The position numbers and the translations under genes were made by a program. The notes below the pieces were generated by a model, which had not been told where the DNA came from, ran no database searches, and worked only from the letters and a program-made list of their open reading frames with translations. DNA of 64,000 bases from Maridesulfovibrio frigidus DSM 17176. Its GTDB lineage: Bacteria; Desulfobacterota; Desulfovibrionia; Desulfovibrionales; Desulfovibrionaceae. This document shows, piece by piece, positions 8,414 through 16,839 of this stretch. Each line of letters begins with the position of its first letter. Within the stretch, counting starts at the first letter, position 1. The stretch covers positions 620,001 to 684,000 of the forward strand of contig NZ_JONL01000001.1 of assembly GCF_000711735.1 (NCBI RefSeq), written 5' to 3'.

Positions 8414-10582
8414 CTAGAAGAAACTTTTTATGGAATCTCCTATTTTTTTCACAGGATCAGCTTTCTGATCTCCGGAAGAGGTTGAACCGCCTTTTCCAGT
8501 GATTGTTTTACCAAGACCTTCAATCACATCTTCCACTCCGCCGATAACACTATTAACAAGAGTAAAGCCTGACTCAGCTAGGATCACGGCAAAACGAGGT
8601 AGGTCGACCATTATAGAAGGATTAGCAACAGGACCGGTAATATTGAGCGGAACCGTCAAACCGATAAGGTCATTACTACTTTTGCCGCCCTGACCTTCCA
8701 GAGAGCCCACTATCTTAGCGTCTACACCATAATCGAGCATCATAGTGTTAAGGTTCAAATTACCTTTCCCGTCCGCTCTGAAGAGTGGAGACTTCAAAAT
8801 TAGATCCTTATTAACAGCTACTCCTTTAGTAATGATAGCTGTTGCCGAAGCTTCACCGAACTCGGTTTTGTTTGTGCTGGTCTTATCAAAAGTGCCGCCA
8901 GTGAGAATATTAAATGCGTCTCCGGCTAGGAACAAAATATCAAATCCAGTCACATAACCATCCAGAACCTTGAACCCAAAATTACCCTTAAGATTTGCAA
9001 AAACGGTCTTTAGATCGTTACCCTTACTTGCAAGTTTGGTATTAAATCCCATTTTCCCGGAGAAATTATCCTTTCCTGTCATTTGCCTTGATAGAGTTTC
9101 CCCATCCATTCCACTCAAACTACCTGCGAACGACATGGTTGGTGTTTTACCTCGCACATTCAGACCTGCGGTAGAAGTAAACGCGCCCTTCGCAGCATTA
9201 AGCGATAAAGGCTTGATGCTGAGAACTCCATCTTTGGCCCGGACTTTCAAAACAACGTTGGTCAAATCGGCCTTACCTGCAATCAACTGTTTTACACTAA
9301 GGTCTGTTTTAAGAGTCAGTTTGCGTAAGAATTCAACAGGAAATAATTCCGTCTTCTCTGTTTTCTTAACGGCCTTATCATCTGACCCTTTTGTGTCAGC
9401 TTTTGTTTCGCTTTCTGGTGGAAGATATCCATCTAGATTAAACTTATCTACATCCAAATTAAGTACTATATTAGGGCGATCAGGATTAGCAAAAGAACCT
9501 GCCCCTTTGATTGTTGTTTCATCAAGGTTGATCAGCAAATTTGAAATAGCGACAGACTTTGCAGTCCCTGCAACAGCGAAGTTGAGACCGACACTAGTTA
9601 AAGCCTTACTGTCGGACATTTTAACATCCATCGCCATCTGATCGAGAGAGCTTCTTGCATCAAACCCGGGCACATTCATATCACCACTGAATTTAAGTGT
9701 ATCAGTGCCTATTCCAGTAGCCTTGAATGAGCCTTCAGCCTTCACGCCATAAGCTTCAAAGACTAGGTTTCCAATGTCAGCAGTCTTTGCAACAAGGTTC
9801 AGAGCAGCGTCACCAGTAACCTGAACTTTACCCTTACCACCAGGCACGGCAGCACCAGTTGCATCAATAGAAAGACTCAATCCCTCAACTGAAAAAGTCT
9901 TGAAATCAGCAGAAAGAGTCGCAGTTCCTGAAGTTTCAGTGTCAGCAGAAATCTCTGGTTTCGAAGATTCGGCAAGTACATGAACTTCAAATTTAAAAGG
10001 TTCACCTGGAGCAAAGCCATCAATCATAGCATCAAAATCTTCAATAGCCTGACGCACTCCGTTCTGGCGGTTATCCCAAACTATTTTAGCATTCTCAACA
10101 ACGAGTCCGCCTACACTGATATCCATTTCGCTATCAGATTTTTTGCTAGAGTCAGCAGTCTTCTCAGGTTCATTACTTTTACTAACCAAATCGTCCCAGT
10201 TGGTTACACCGGATTTGTTTTTTGACAAATTCAAGGAAAGACCATCTACATCTATACGACGTATATGAACTTTACTAGACAGAAGCGGAATAAGTTTAAC
10301 ACTGATATCCGCAGATTTCAGGCTGAACATATTTTTTTCAGCAAATCCTTTTGCATTTGAAAGAGATACTCCTGAAGTAGTAACCCCGAGCCACGGAAAT
10401 ACCGACAGCTCAATATTTCCATAAAAAGTCAATTGCCGACCAGTTTTATCTAGTACGGCTTTTGATATTTCATCTTTGTAATCATTGGGATCAATTAAGA
10501 TTGTAGCGAGTACCATTGCAGAGGCAATCAAAACAACCAGGACAGCTGTTACTATCCCTATTATCTTTACCGATTTACTCAT
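8414..10582 (-). CDS. AsmA-family protein
   Basis: A protein of about 720 aa with one N-terminal membrane helix (IGIVTAVLVVLIASAMVLATILI), then the AsmA N-terminal signature (DPNDYKDEISKAVLDKTGRQL, SVFPWLGV) and a long beta-rich repetitive body. AsmA proteins are inner-membrane-anchored, periplasm-spanning, VPS13/TamB-like bridge proteins linked to outer-membrane lipid homeostasis. A charged, Lys/Asp-rich linker interrupts the body near residue 400. The start at ATG 10582 (MSKSVK) is preferred: GGAG is nine bases upstream, overlapping the alternative ATG at 10597. Transcribed alone. Confidence 0.88.
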   Translation of the reverse strand: MSKSVKIIGIVTAVLVVLIASAMVLATILIDPNDYKDEISKAVLDKTGRQLTFYGNIELSVFPWLGVTTSGVSLSNAKGFAEKNMFSLKSADISVKLIPLLSSKVHIRRIDVDGLSLNLSKNKSGVTNWDDLVSKSNEPEKTADSSKKSDSEMDISVGGLVVENAKIVWDNRQNGVRQAIEDFDAMIDGFAPGEPFKFEVHVLAESSKPEISADTETSGTATLSADFKTFSVEGLSLSIDATGAAVPGGKGKVQVTGDAALNLVAKTADIGNLVFEAYGVKAEGSFKATGIGTDTLKFSGDMNVPGFDARSSLDQMAMDVKMSDSKALTSVGLNFAVAGTAKSVAISNLLINLDETTIKGAGSFANPDRPNIVLNLDVDKFNLDGYLPPESETKADTKGSDDKAVKKTEKTELFPVEFLRKLTLKTDLSVKQLIAGKADLTNVVLKVRAKDGVLSIKPLSLNAAKGAFTSTAGLNVRGKTPTMSFAGSLSGMDGETLSRQMTGKDNFSGKMGFNTKLASKGNDLKTVFANLKGNFGFKVLDGYVTGFDILFLAGDAFNILTGGTFDKTSTNKTEFGEASATAIITKGVAVNKDLILKSPLFRADGKGNLNLNTMMLDYGVDAKIVGSLEGQGGKSSNDLIGLTVPLNITGPVANPSIMVDLPRFAVILAESGFTLVNSVIGGVEDVIEGLGKTITGKGGSTSSGDQKADPVKKIGDSIKSFF

Positions 10583-10825
10583 GAGTCCAATCTCCATTTA
10601 TTATTTATGTATGACATAGCGATATTAAAATATGCGCAACAAAATCAACAACACGAAAGGTTCAACATATATCTAAAATAGAAGATAGCCTGTCAGCGAG
10701 AAAAATCCAACTATAAATGTTAATAAAGTAGGATGAAGAGCAAAAATAAATAACAAAATCCCCGTAGAAGTAGCATCACTCCCTTTTTTATTGCCAAGAT
10801 TCCGCAATTCAGGCAGTTAATCTTC

Positions 10826-11626
10826 ATGCAAAAAAAATGGTCATTCGCTATTACAAGCCTAGCGGCGTATGCGACATATCTCTTCACCATGGCTGAGTTG
10901 CCAGCAATATTAAACAATCTTTTCGGCTACTGGCCAGAGATTGTAGGTTTTAAATTTGCAAGTAAACTAGGCGACCTTACTCTTTTATATTTTTGCCTTG
11001 GGCACATGGCTGTGTTCGGGGCAATAATCCCTTTATATTTAGCAAAAAAATTCGACCTCAAACCCCATAGAAAAGTTCCCGCAATCGTTTTATGGCCCAG
11101 TATAGCAGTGCTGATTGGATCGTTTCTTTTATACGCGTCCGGCCAAGGGTTCCTCGACAACATGCTCCACCCTGACCCCGACTTACCATACATGACTGAA
11201 GCGTTCTTCTACATTTTCCCGTTCTCATTGGGACTATGCATTTATTCCTGCCTTCTGCTTCCTCGTGCAGTTATGCTAATTATGGATGGAAATAAATTTT
11301 CCCCTGCTCTAGAGGCTATTGCTGCAATAGTAACCATGTGGATTTCGTGGCAGGTATACACCCATGATGCTCATATTCTGCCCGAAAAGATCTTTTGGAC
11401 AGGGATGGTTATAGCCGCAGCAGGTGCGTTATCCAGATCATTCTATTTATCATTTCTAGCCTGTTTCGCAGCTCTATACGGAGCATCAATGGTAAATCCA
11501 GTATTTTACAAAATACCATGGGAGCCTATTTTACCGGGCTTTCTTGCAGCATTCGCAGCGTTTTGCATTTACTTGCATTCAAGAGACACACGCCAGTTTC
11601 CAAACATGTCCACTTTAGATAAATAA
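10826..11626 (+). CDS. Polytopic membrane protein of unknown function
   Basis: A 266-aa protein with about seven or eight predicted transmembrane helices and short loops. One loop carries an acidic/proline stretch (HPDPDLPYM). I do not recognise a family and see no transport or enzyme motif. No convincing ribosome binding site precedes ATG 10826. Nothing in the neighbourhood suggests its job. Confidence 0.6.
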   Translation: MQKKWSFAITSLAAYATYLFTMAELPAILNNLFGYWPEIVGFKFASKLGDLTLLYFCLGHMAVFGAIIPLYLAKKFDLKPHRKVPAIVLWPSIAVLIGSFLLYASGQGFLDNMLHPDPDLPYMTEAFFYIFPFSLGLCIYSCLLLPRAVMLIMDGNKFSPALEAIAAIVTMWISWQVYTHDAHILPEKIFWTGMVIAAAGALSRSFYLSFLACFAALYGASMVNPVFYKIPWEPILPGFLAAFAAFCIYLHSRDTRQFPNMSTLDK

Positions 11627-11738
11627 AAACACCTAGCCCTTCAAATCCCATGCTAAAATGCCAGACAAGCTTAAAGGCATATCTGTTAGAACAGTTCAAA
11701 TGGGATTTTCAAGGTAGGATACGAGAGCTTTCGTAATA

Positions 11739-12131
11739 TTAATCGAGTAGTTTTCGGATGGTGAGAAGTTCGGCGTGAATATCTTTCAGAATAGAATTAT
11801 CAAAAGTTCTTTCTTCAGTATTCTCAACATTAAATAAAGGCTGCTGCTCCGCAGTATGATGCTGGGCGGAGTTTGACTCATCCTGTGGGTCAAAAGAGTC
11901 AAGACGCTTCCGCGCACCTTCAATAGTAAGCCCCTCATCATGTAAGAGAGTCTTGATACGACGAATAAGCTTCACATGGTCATCATTATACAAACGCTGA
12001 CCAGACGCCGTACGAATAGGCTCTAGTTGCTCAAACTCCCCTTCCCAGAAGCGCAGCACATAAGATTTCAGCCCGACAAGTTTTGCCGCCTGACCTATTT
12101 TGTATATTTTTGGTTCATCCTGTAAGCTCAT
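11739..12131 (-). CDS. MerR-family transcriptional regulator
   Basis: A 130-aa protein with an N-terminal MerR winged helix-turn-helix: YKIGQAAKLVGLKSYVLRFW (helix-turn-helix), then the wing with RTASGQRLYNDDHVKLIRRI and the LLHDEGLTIEGARKRL helix. This version (LRFWE, GQRLY) belongs to the HTH_17/MlrA-like group commonly beside tRNA or ihf genes in Desulfovibrio. The C-terminal tail is short with no metal-binding cysteines, so it is not a metal sensor. Ribosome binding site AAGG before ATG 12131. Confidence 0.88.
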   Translation of the reverse strand: MSLQDEPKIYKIGQAAKLVGLKSYVLRFWEGEFEQLEPIRTASGQRLYNDDHVKLIRRIKTLLHDEGLTIEGARKRLDSFDPQDESNSAQHHTAEQQPLFNVENTEERTFDNSILKDIHAELLTIRKLLD

Positions 12132-12355
12132 AGCAACCTTACTATCAAAGAGACCACTCTTAGAAAAGACTAAATACGCTATTAATTACGTAATTTTCAA
12201 TAATTCTAACTAAAAAGACAAAATATTGTTTAGCATCCTAACTTCACAAAAAGATATATTTATTTTATAATAAGCTAACAATCTAAAAAAAACCTTATTC
12301 AAGCTTGACAGCAAGATAGGTCTCAAGTATTACTCCGCTTCGTTGAGACGAACAT

Positions 12356-12430
12356 AGGCGCGTAGCTCAGGGGTAGAGCACTTGCTTGACATGCAAGGGG
12401 TCAGCAGTTCAAAGCTGCTCGTGCCTACCA
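12356..12430 (+). tRNA. tRNA-Val (anticodon GAC)
   Basis: Full cloverleaf drawn by hand: acceptor AGGCGCG pairs with CGTGCCT (one G-U), D-arm GCTC-AGGGGTA-GAGC, anticodon stem CTTGC/GCAAG around loop TTGACAT (anticodon GAC, valine), 5-nt variable loop, T-arm AGCAG-TTCAAAG-CTGCT, and encoded CCA at 12428-12430. It lies immediately upstream of foreign-looking genes and an integrase pointing towards it, so its 3' end is a candidate ICE attachment site. A second copy of the tRNA 3' end was not found in the window. Confidence 0.95.
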
Positions 12431-12441
12431 AAAAAGTCAAT

Positions 12442-12481
12442 AAAAAGCACCGATTAGAATAAAATCTAATCGGTGCTTTTT
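12442..12481 (+). terminator. Terminator of the tRNA-Val gene
   Basis: Perfect 17-bp stem (AAAAAGCACCGATTAGA and complement) with a 6-nt loop, ending in a run of T. It starts 12 bp after the tRNA CCA. Confidence 0.88.
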
Positions 12482-12514
12482 ATTTGGTATACACTTTGGT
12501 CTACATTTCACTCG

Positions 12515-12730
12515 CTACTGTGGTGATTCTTTTGAGTAACTTTTTTGTCTGGTTAGCTGGCGGTCCCTGTCTGTAATGATGGCAAGGTCAACATCTTTTG
12601 AGAAGCGTTCGATACATCCGTATGCTTTGGAAAGTGAAGTTCAGCCTTTGAATACCGTCACATCTGCAAGGTCGGTTTGGGCAATGTGATAGAGGGCCAA
12701 TGTCAGCCAGTAATCTTTTTCAATGAAGAT
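12515..12730 (-). pseudogene. AbiEii-type nucleotidyltransferase toxin fragment
   Basis: Translation of the minus strand gives IEKDYWLTLALYHIAQ, then VTVFKG-stop-TSLSKAYG, then ERFSKDVDLAII. This is the core of the AbiEii/AbiGii nucleotidyltransferase family, whose intact signature is FKGGTSLSK followed by ERFSEDIDL. The second Gly codon is now TGA, the reading frame opens only after a stop, and it ends at TAG 12515-12517 soon after the metal-binding DVDL motif, so the N- and C-terminal parts are gone. No AbiEi antitoxin partner is seen. It is a decayed type IV toxin-antitoxin or abortive-infection gene at the ICE/tRNA border. Confidence 0.75.
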
Positions 12731-12745
12731 ATTTTACAGAGTCGG

Positions 12746-13180
12746 TTAGGTTGCAGCTTCTATTGCCTCTAATAGGGCTATTCTGACCTCATCTCTTTGT
12801 TCTAGCAAAGTGATATCCTCTAGTAAATCTCGTAATAAATCCTTACAAATAAGACCTTGGGCAACCCACAAAGTATAGTTTTCCATCTCGTCGTAATAAA
12901 TTTTTATGCAATGGTCATATCCATTAAGTGTAAGAAAAAAAGCACCTAATGCTAATGAGGTTCTTTTGTTACCATCATTGAAGGCATGATCTTTATTTAT
13001 ACTAAAACAAAGATGAGCGAGCTTGTCTAAAAAATTAGGGTAATAATCATCGTTTTGAATATGTTCTAAAATTGATTCTATTCTACCTTTATCTTTTACT
13101 CCTGGCATTCCTCCCGAAGTGCGAATGATGGCATTGTGAGTCATGACTACATAATTAATAGGAAAATATAAGGTTTTCAT
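12746..13180 (-). CDS. doc: Doc/Fic-family toxin
   Basis: A 144-aa death-on-curing type Fic protein. The Fic active-site loop is HAFNDGNKRTS, matching HxFx[D/N]xNKRT, with upstream GGMPGVKDKGRIES as in Doc. Doc of phage P1 phosphorylates EF-Tu; Fic relatives AMPylate targets. ATG 13180 (MKTLYFP) is chosen because it lies 7 nt after the stop of the upstream gene; the longer frame from 13216 would overlap it. The gene upstream is probably the antitoxin or regulator. Confidence 0.85.
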   Translation of the reverse strand: MKTLYFPINYVVMTHNAIIRTSGGMPGVKDKGRIESILEHIQNDDYYPNFLDKLAHLCFSINKDHAFNDGNKRTSLALGAFFLTLNGYDHCIKIYYDEMENYTLWVAQGLICKDLLRDLLEDITLLEQRDEVRIALLEAIEAAT

Positions 13181-13187
13181 ATTAATT

Positions 13188-14207
13188 TTATTTGTCTTTA
13201 AGACGTTTAAACACATTTATGTTTTGTTCAATTTGTGCCTGTAGTTGTTTACTCTTTTCTCCTAGAAATCGTTCAAAATCGGCTTCGGGAACACTTTCAA
13301 TATACACTTCTAGCTTTTTATGCAGCGCATCTCTAAAGCATAGATCTCGGCTTGCCATTTTCGTTCTTGCTTTTGTAATAAGAGGGATAAATGATGGATG
13401 CGCTGAAAAAACTTTAAATAAATTATCTGCTTCGGTGGATGTCAGCTTTTTATTTTGCAGTTCTGATTCTTTTTGTAATTCATGTGCAAAACCTGTCTCA
13501 AAGCTTGCAATAAGATCTAGCACTTCAGCGTACATCGTATTCCGCACATTTTCTTTTGCAGCGAGGTTTAGAATTTTTCTATATTCCGATGCATTTTCGT
13601 TAAATATGGTTTGGTATACTAAGTTCGTATATTTTGCGTATTTGTACGGATTAGATGTCTGAATATATTTGTTAATCGCACTGGTGAATTGTTTGCGATA
13701 ATTTTCTTCTTGAAAAGATGATTCTAAATATTCAGTATCTTGTTGATTGATATATTTTGCGTGACCACCTGTTTTATTTGCTAAAACGTCCATGACAATG
13801 TCAAGCATCCTATTTCGGATTTGTTTGGCTCGGTCACTATTTTTTATTAGCATGGCAAGATTTAGAACTGCTTTTAAATTAAAAACAGCATACTGGGGGG
13901 ATTTGTTAAGGACATGTGTGTCCTTGACATGTTGTAAGCTTTTAAATTCTTTTAATTTTTTACCTTTTAAGACGATATATCCATTTTCAGATAGTTCATT
14001 TTGATGGTCCACAATATAGCGGTTGAGCGTGCGTATATCTATATCAAGAAGAGTTGCAACTTCTTCTCGGCTAAATTTGAGTTCATTTTCAAATAATAAA
14101 CCTTCTACGTCTATTACCTGCTTCATTTCATTTATAACAAACGGATTGTTTAAAATGTTTTGTCTATGGACTTTTGATTCTACAAGAGCAGTGGAGTTAC
14201 TTTTCAT
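13188..14207 (-). CDS. RhuM-like DNA-binding partner of the Doc toxin
   Basis: A 339-aa protein. Its N-terminal part carries a helix-turn-helix (SREEVATLLDIDIRTLNRYI, residues about 45-65) and a segment like the RhuM/virulence family (SPQYAVFNLKAVLNLAMLI then a helix ending IRNRMLDIV). The second half, helical and Lys/Glu-rich, has AYTNLVYQ-like features of the death-on-curing-associated DNA-binding family. It is 7 nt upstream of doc and co-transcribed, so it probably neutralises or autoregulates the toxin. The antitoxin role is inferred from arrangement. Confidence 0.65.
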   Translation of the reverse strand: MKSNSTALVESKVHRQNILNNPFVINEMKQVIDVEGLLFENELKFSREEVATLLDIDIRTLNRYIVDHQNELSENGYIVLKGKKLKEFKSLQHVKDTHVLNKSPQYAVFNLKAVLNLAMLIKNSDRAKQIRNRMLDIVMDVLANKTGGHAKYINQQDTEYLESSFQEENYRKQFTSAINKYIQTSNPYKYAKYTNLVYQTIFNENASEYRKILNLAAKENVRNTMYAEVLDLIASFETGFAHELQKESELQNKKLTSTEADNLFKVFSAHPSFIPLITKARTKMASRDLCFRDALHKKLEVYIESVPEADFERFLGEKSKQLQAQIEQNINVFKRLKDK

Positions 14208-14412
14208 AGTGGCTACCTTAGTCCGTTGATAATTGAGTTCATAATAAATGTATTTTATTCGACTTTCTGAGTTGATTCTAAAGCTTAATAACCAGTCAAT
14301 ATGTTGAAATTAAATAATATTTTAATCGTAGAGCCTTTGCCTTCTTGTCGTTCTATTATTAATATCCAGAACTAAAGGAGGATGATCCGTATACAACATA
14401 TCTCTACAGATC
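14208..14412. other. Upstream region of the TA operon
   Basis: AT-rich spacer upstream of the RhuM-like gene. It must contain the promoter of the toxin-antitoxin operon. I see no strong hairpin or RNA gene. An AAAGGAGG motif near 14380 could serve the tiny frame that follows. Confidence 0.35.
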
Positions 14413-14535
14413 ATGATTAGCAAGGCACAGGCCAACAGATTCCCAGAAGAATTTCCAGAAAATCTAAAAGGCAGCATGCCCACCATTGAAGAGATAGACG
14501 CAGATTTAATAGGATTAGATGATTCTTCGGAATAG
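14413..14535 (+). CDS. Possible 40-aa acidic peptide gene
   Basis: A short frame, MISKAQANRFPEEF..., ending in IEEIDADLIGLDDSSE. It looks like the tail of a longer protein rather than a free-standing gene. The AAAGGAGG upstream is about 30 bp away, too far for this ATG; it is better spaced for another ATG (14390 area) that reads only 12 codons. Treat as a remnant or a doubtful small gene. The 138 bp that follow to the integrase stop hold nothing I recognise but could include the ICE end. Confidence 0.25.
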   Translation: MISKAQANRFPEEFPENLKGSMPTIEEIDADLIGLDDSSE

Positions 14536-14673
14536 ACTCACTAATCCTCCAAAACCTTAACAGCCTTCCGAAATCCGTCAGAGATAAAATGGGATGATTA
14601 CAAAATCAGCTATCAAACATTATAATATAGGTGCATTTGTGGTATTAAGAAAGGCGAAAGAAGTAGGATTAAT

Positions 14674-15708
14674 TCATAAAACGGGCTTCAAATTAACAGC
14701 TTTAGCTTTTTCACCTTGCATCAAGTGGTAATATTTTTGTTGAGTTGTGCGGATACTAGCATGACCAAGCATAGCAGAGACAGCAGCAAGGTCCGCTCCA
14801 TTTCTAAGCAGCTCTGTTGCCCATAGATGCCTTATGTCATACATCCGTACTGGGTAGTCAATCTCAGCTTTCTCTACAGCAGTATTAAAACTTCTTCTTA
14901 TTTTCTTTAGAGGCTTGTTTCGATATTCAATTATAAATTTGGATGAAGGATTTAGCTCTCTCTTTTCTTTTAGCTTATTGTTATCGGTTGGATTGAGCGG
15001 TATTAAACGGTTTGACGTTGCCGTTTTTGTCCCTCTGACATGTAGGGTAGAGTTCTCATAGCTGTGATCCGACCATTGCAGCGATAACAGCTCTGATCTT
15101 CCAGTTCTAGCACCACACATCCATTCAACTTCAATTGCCCAACCTAGGTGCGGCGCAGCCACCTTTATTAACAACTTAAGATCATCTACATTGAGCTGAA
15201 GATCTCTTTTGGCTTCTCGTGCTTTTTTCCACTTTTTCAAAGGATTATTGGCGGTGATTTCATGCTCTATGCCGAAGTTAAAAATGGCACTAATATAACC
15301 AAGGTACCTATTGCGCGTAGCAACGGAGACATCAGCCCACTGATTCTCTGCAAGTGCTAGAAGATCACTGTAAATTAGTTTTTCTACAGGCGCATGTGTT
15401 AAAGCAGGTAAAACAGTTTTGTTTAATATGTTTACCCAGTCTTTTAAAAAAGCCTTACTGACATTTCTTGCTTTCGCATCTCTAATATAGAGTTGCGCTA
15501 ATTCGTCAAAATAAATGCCCTTCCCCTGGTGAAGCTCTTCGCCATGGGCTTTTTGTAAGGCAATTTCCGCATCTCGTATTTTTGCGGAACTTAAAGCTTC
15601 CTTTCCCCGTCCAAAATATTCACGAACGGGACTCTTACGCTCTCTTATCCGGTACTGTATGTAGTAGCGCCCATCTTTGGTTACTCCAATGCCCACACTA
15701 GCACTCAC
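14674..15708 (-). CDS. int: Tyrosine-type site-specific integrase
   Basis: A 344-aa phage-type recombinase. N-terminal arm/SAM-like core-binding region (about 1-160), catalytic domain (about 170-340). Visible catalytic residues: Arg in CGARTGRSELLSLQW, then DIRHLWATELL (the usual HxLRH motif, with Tyr in place of the first His), LGHASIRTTQQKYYHL with the second His and the nucleophile Tyr in QKYYH. It overlaps the excisionase gene by 11 bp and reads towards tRNA-Val. It should excise and integrate the ICE. Confidence 0.92.
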   Translation of the reverse strand: MSASVGIGVTKDGRYYIQYRIRERKSPVREYFGRGKEALSSAKIRDAEIALQKAHGEELHQGKGIYFDELAQLYIRDAKARNVSKAFLKDWVNILNKTVLPALTHAPVEKLIYSDLLALAENQWADVSVATRNRYLGYISAIFNFGIEHEITANNPLKKWKKAREAKRDLQLNVDDLKLLIKVAAPHLGWAIEVEWMCGARTGRSELLSLQWSDHSYENSTLHVRGTKTATSNRLIPLNPTDNNKLKEKRELNPSSKFIIEYRNKPLKKIRRSFNTAVEKAEIDYPVRMYDIRHLWATELLRNGADLAAVSAMLGHASIRTTQQKYYHLMQGEKAKAVNLKPVL

Positions 15709-15946
15709 GATCTATAGATATAGGGGTAAATCCCCGTTTTTTTCGCGCAGAAAACTGTTTCTTTTCCTGTTTGAAAAAAAGAGGGTTAGCCATGAACTGA
15801 TCCAAATCATCTTTGTTAAATCTATTTTTGCGTGGCCCGTAGGTAGGAATGGAAAACTCCTCCACATATCGGAGAAGCTGCCTTCTTGAATAACTAATAT
15901 ACTCTGCGGCTTTTGCAGTTGGTATAAATTTTGAGGTAGGTTCCAT
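15698..15946 (-). CDS. xis: Excisionase-like helix-turn-helix protein
   Basis: An 82-aa protein of the MerR-like HTH_17/excisionase type: FIPTAKAAEYISYSRRQLLR (helix-turn-helix), a wing with TYGPRKNRFNKDDLDQFM, then a basic tail. It precedes int with an 11-bp overlap, the usual xis-int order, so it probably directs excision. Ribosome binding site AAGGATGG/GGAAG before ATG 15946. An operator-like palindrome lies 33 bp upstream of the start, linking its expression to the repressor. Confidence 0.75.
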   Translation of the reverse strand: MEPTSKFIPTAKAAEYISYSRRQLLRYVEEFSIPTYGPRKNRFNKDDLDQFMANPLFFKQEKKQFSARKKRGFTPISIDREC

Positions 15947-15978
15947 ATCGCTTCCATCCTTGTACAGTTTTTCACACT

Positions 15979-15994
15979 GTTTCTAAAAAGGAAC
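15979..15994. promoter_or_regulatory. Operator-like palindrome upstream of xis
   Basis: GTTTCT-AAAA-AGGAAC differs by one base from the palindrome GTTCCT-N4-AGGAAC found twice in front of the repressor. A further half-site (AGGAAC) occurs near 16040. Confidence 0.55.
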
Positions 15995-16057
15995 AGAAAG
16001 TCAATATATATAATTTTTCAGAAATTTTGTTTTTTTCTAGGAACTAGACTGAGTACT

Positions 16058-16555
16058 TTAAACTGCTTTTTTACTAGTGACAGAAGCTAAGTCTTGGCGT
16101 TCTACAATTTTTTTTGCAGAATTGATTACAGTATCTGGAGAACACCCCAGCGTAGAACACAGCTTTGAGAGCTCCTCTATAGTAATAAGCTCCCCTTTAA
16201 AAATACCCTCAATTCGCTCTATAGGAATCGCTGATCTTTTTTGAATATCACTACTGCTAACGTATAAACTTTTAGCCATATTTCTTAGGACAATCCCAAC
16301 TTCTGAGTCAAAAGAGTTCTTTTCTTGAGTCCTAACAGGGACAAGGTCTTCCCAGTTTAAATCTAACCTATCTACGATTCTTACTATCGTCTTCAGATTA
16401 GCCCCTTCCTGGTGATCGTTTAACCATCTGGAAATCATCGATTTTACAATATCAAGTTTTTTCGAAGTTGCAGTCAGGCTAGACTGCTCAACTTCAATTT
16501 TTACAGCTGATTTTATGTTTTTCCAGATAAAATCAAAATTTTTATTAGTTTTCAT
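16058..16555 (-). CDS. Putative ICE repressor with two HTH-like regions
   Basis: A 165-aa protein divergent from the conjugation operon. The first part (about 20-75) looks like an XRE-type helix-turn-helix (LTATSKKLDIVKSMISRWLND) and the second (about 90-145) like another (MAKSLYVSSSDIQKRSAIPIERIEGIFKGE). No LexA-type peptidase motif is visible, so it is not a self-cleaving CI. Position and the flanking operators suggest it is the master repressor of excision and transfer. This role is inferred. Confidence 0.6.
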   Translation of the reverse strand: MKTNKNFDFIWKNIKSAVKIEVEQSSLTATSKKLDIVKSMISRWLNDHQEGANLKTIVRIVDRLDLNWEDLVPVRTQEKNSFDSEVGIVLRNMAKSLYVSSSDIQKRSAIPIERIEGIFKGELITIEELSKLCSTLGCSPDTVINSAKKIVERQDLASVTSKKAV

Positions 16556-16578
16556 CTTATATATATACGGCAGAAACG

Positions 16579-16594
16579 GTTCCTTGTTAGGAAC
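16579..16594. promoter_or_regulatory. Operator palindrome 1 in the switch region
   Basis: Perfect inverted repeat GTTCCT-TGTT-AGGAAC, 24 bp upstream of the repressor ATG on the minus side. Confidence 0.65.
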
Positions 16595-16611
16595 AAAGTT
16601 GTTGACTTTTT

Positions 16612-16627
16612 ATTCCTAATTAGGAAC
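16612..16627. promoter_or_regulatory. Operator palindrome 2 in the switch region
   Basis: TTCCT-AATT-AGGAA, within the same half-site consensus as operator 1, centred 33 bp from it (about three helical turns). It lies just downstream of a TTGACT element (16602-16607) and 8 bp before the first gene of the transfer operon, so binding would block that promoter. Confidence 0.65.
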
Positions 16628-16635
16628 AGTGCCTC

Positions 16636-16839
16636 ATGTCATCAATAATAATAAAGCTTTTAAAGACAAAAACATTATCTCAAGTCTCTAAGGAAACCGG
16701 GCTAGGGCGTACTTCTGTTTATATGCATAGCACAGGAGAGCGAGAAATAAGCAAGAAAGCTGCACTCGCTTACAATGTTGCATATGCGATTCCTTTAAAG
16801 GAACTTTTACCGGAGCTTTTTAGCAATGAAAAGGAATGA
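16636..16839 (+). CDS. Small Cro-like helix-turn-helix protein
   Basis: A 67-aa protein with one helix-turn-helix: TLSQVSKETGLGRTSVYMHS, then SKKAALAYNVAYAIPLKEL typical of Cro/XRE C-terminal helices. It is the first gene of the rightward operon and divergent from the larger repressor, the arrangement of a phage-like genetic switch. It overlaps the start of the traK-like gene by 14 bp. Confidence 0.65.
   Translation: MSSIIIKLLKTKTLSQVSKETGLGRTSVYMHSTGEREISKKAALAYNVAYAIPLKELLPELFSNEKE

Noticed and set aside
8970-9641. Long plus-strand frame opposite the AsmA gene
   Set aside because: Shadow of the AsmA coding sequence with leucine/serine-rich composition and no motif.
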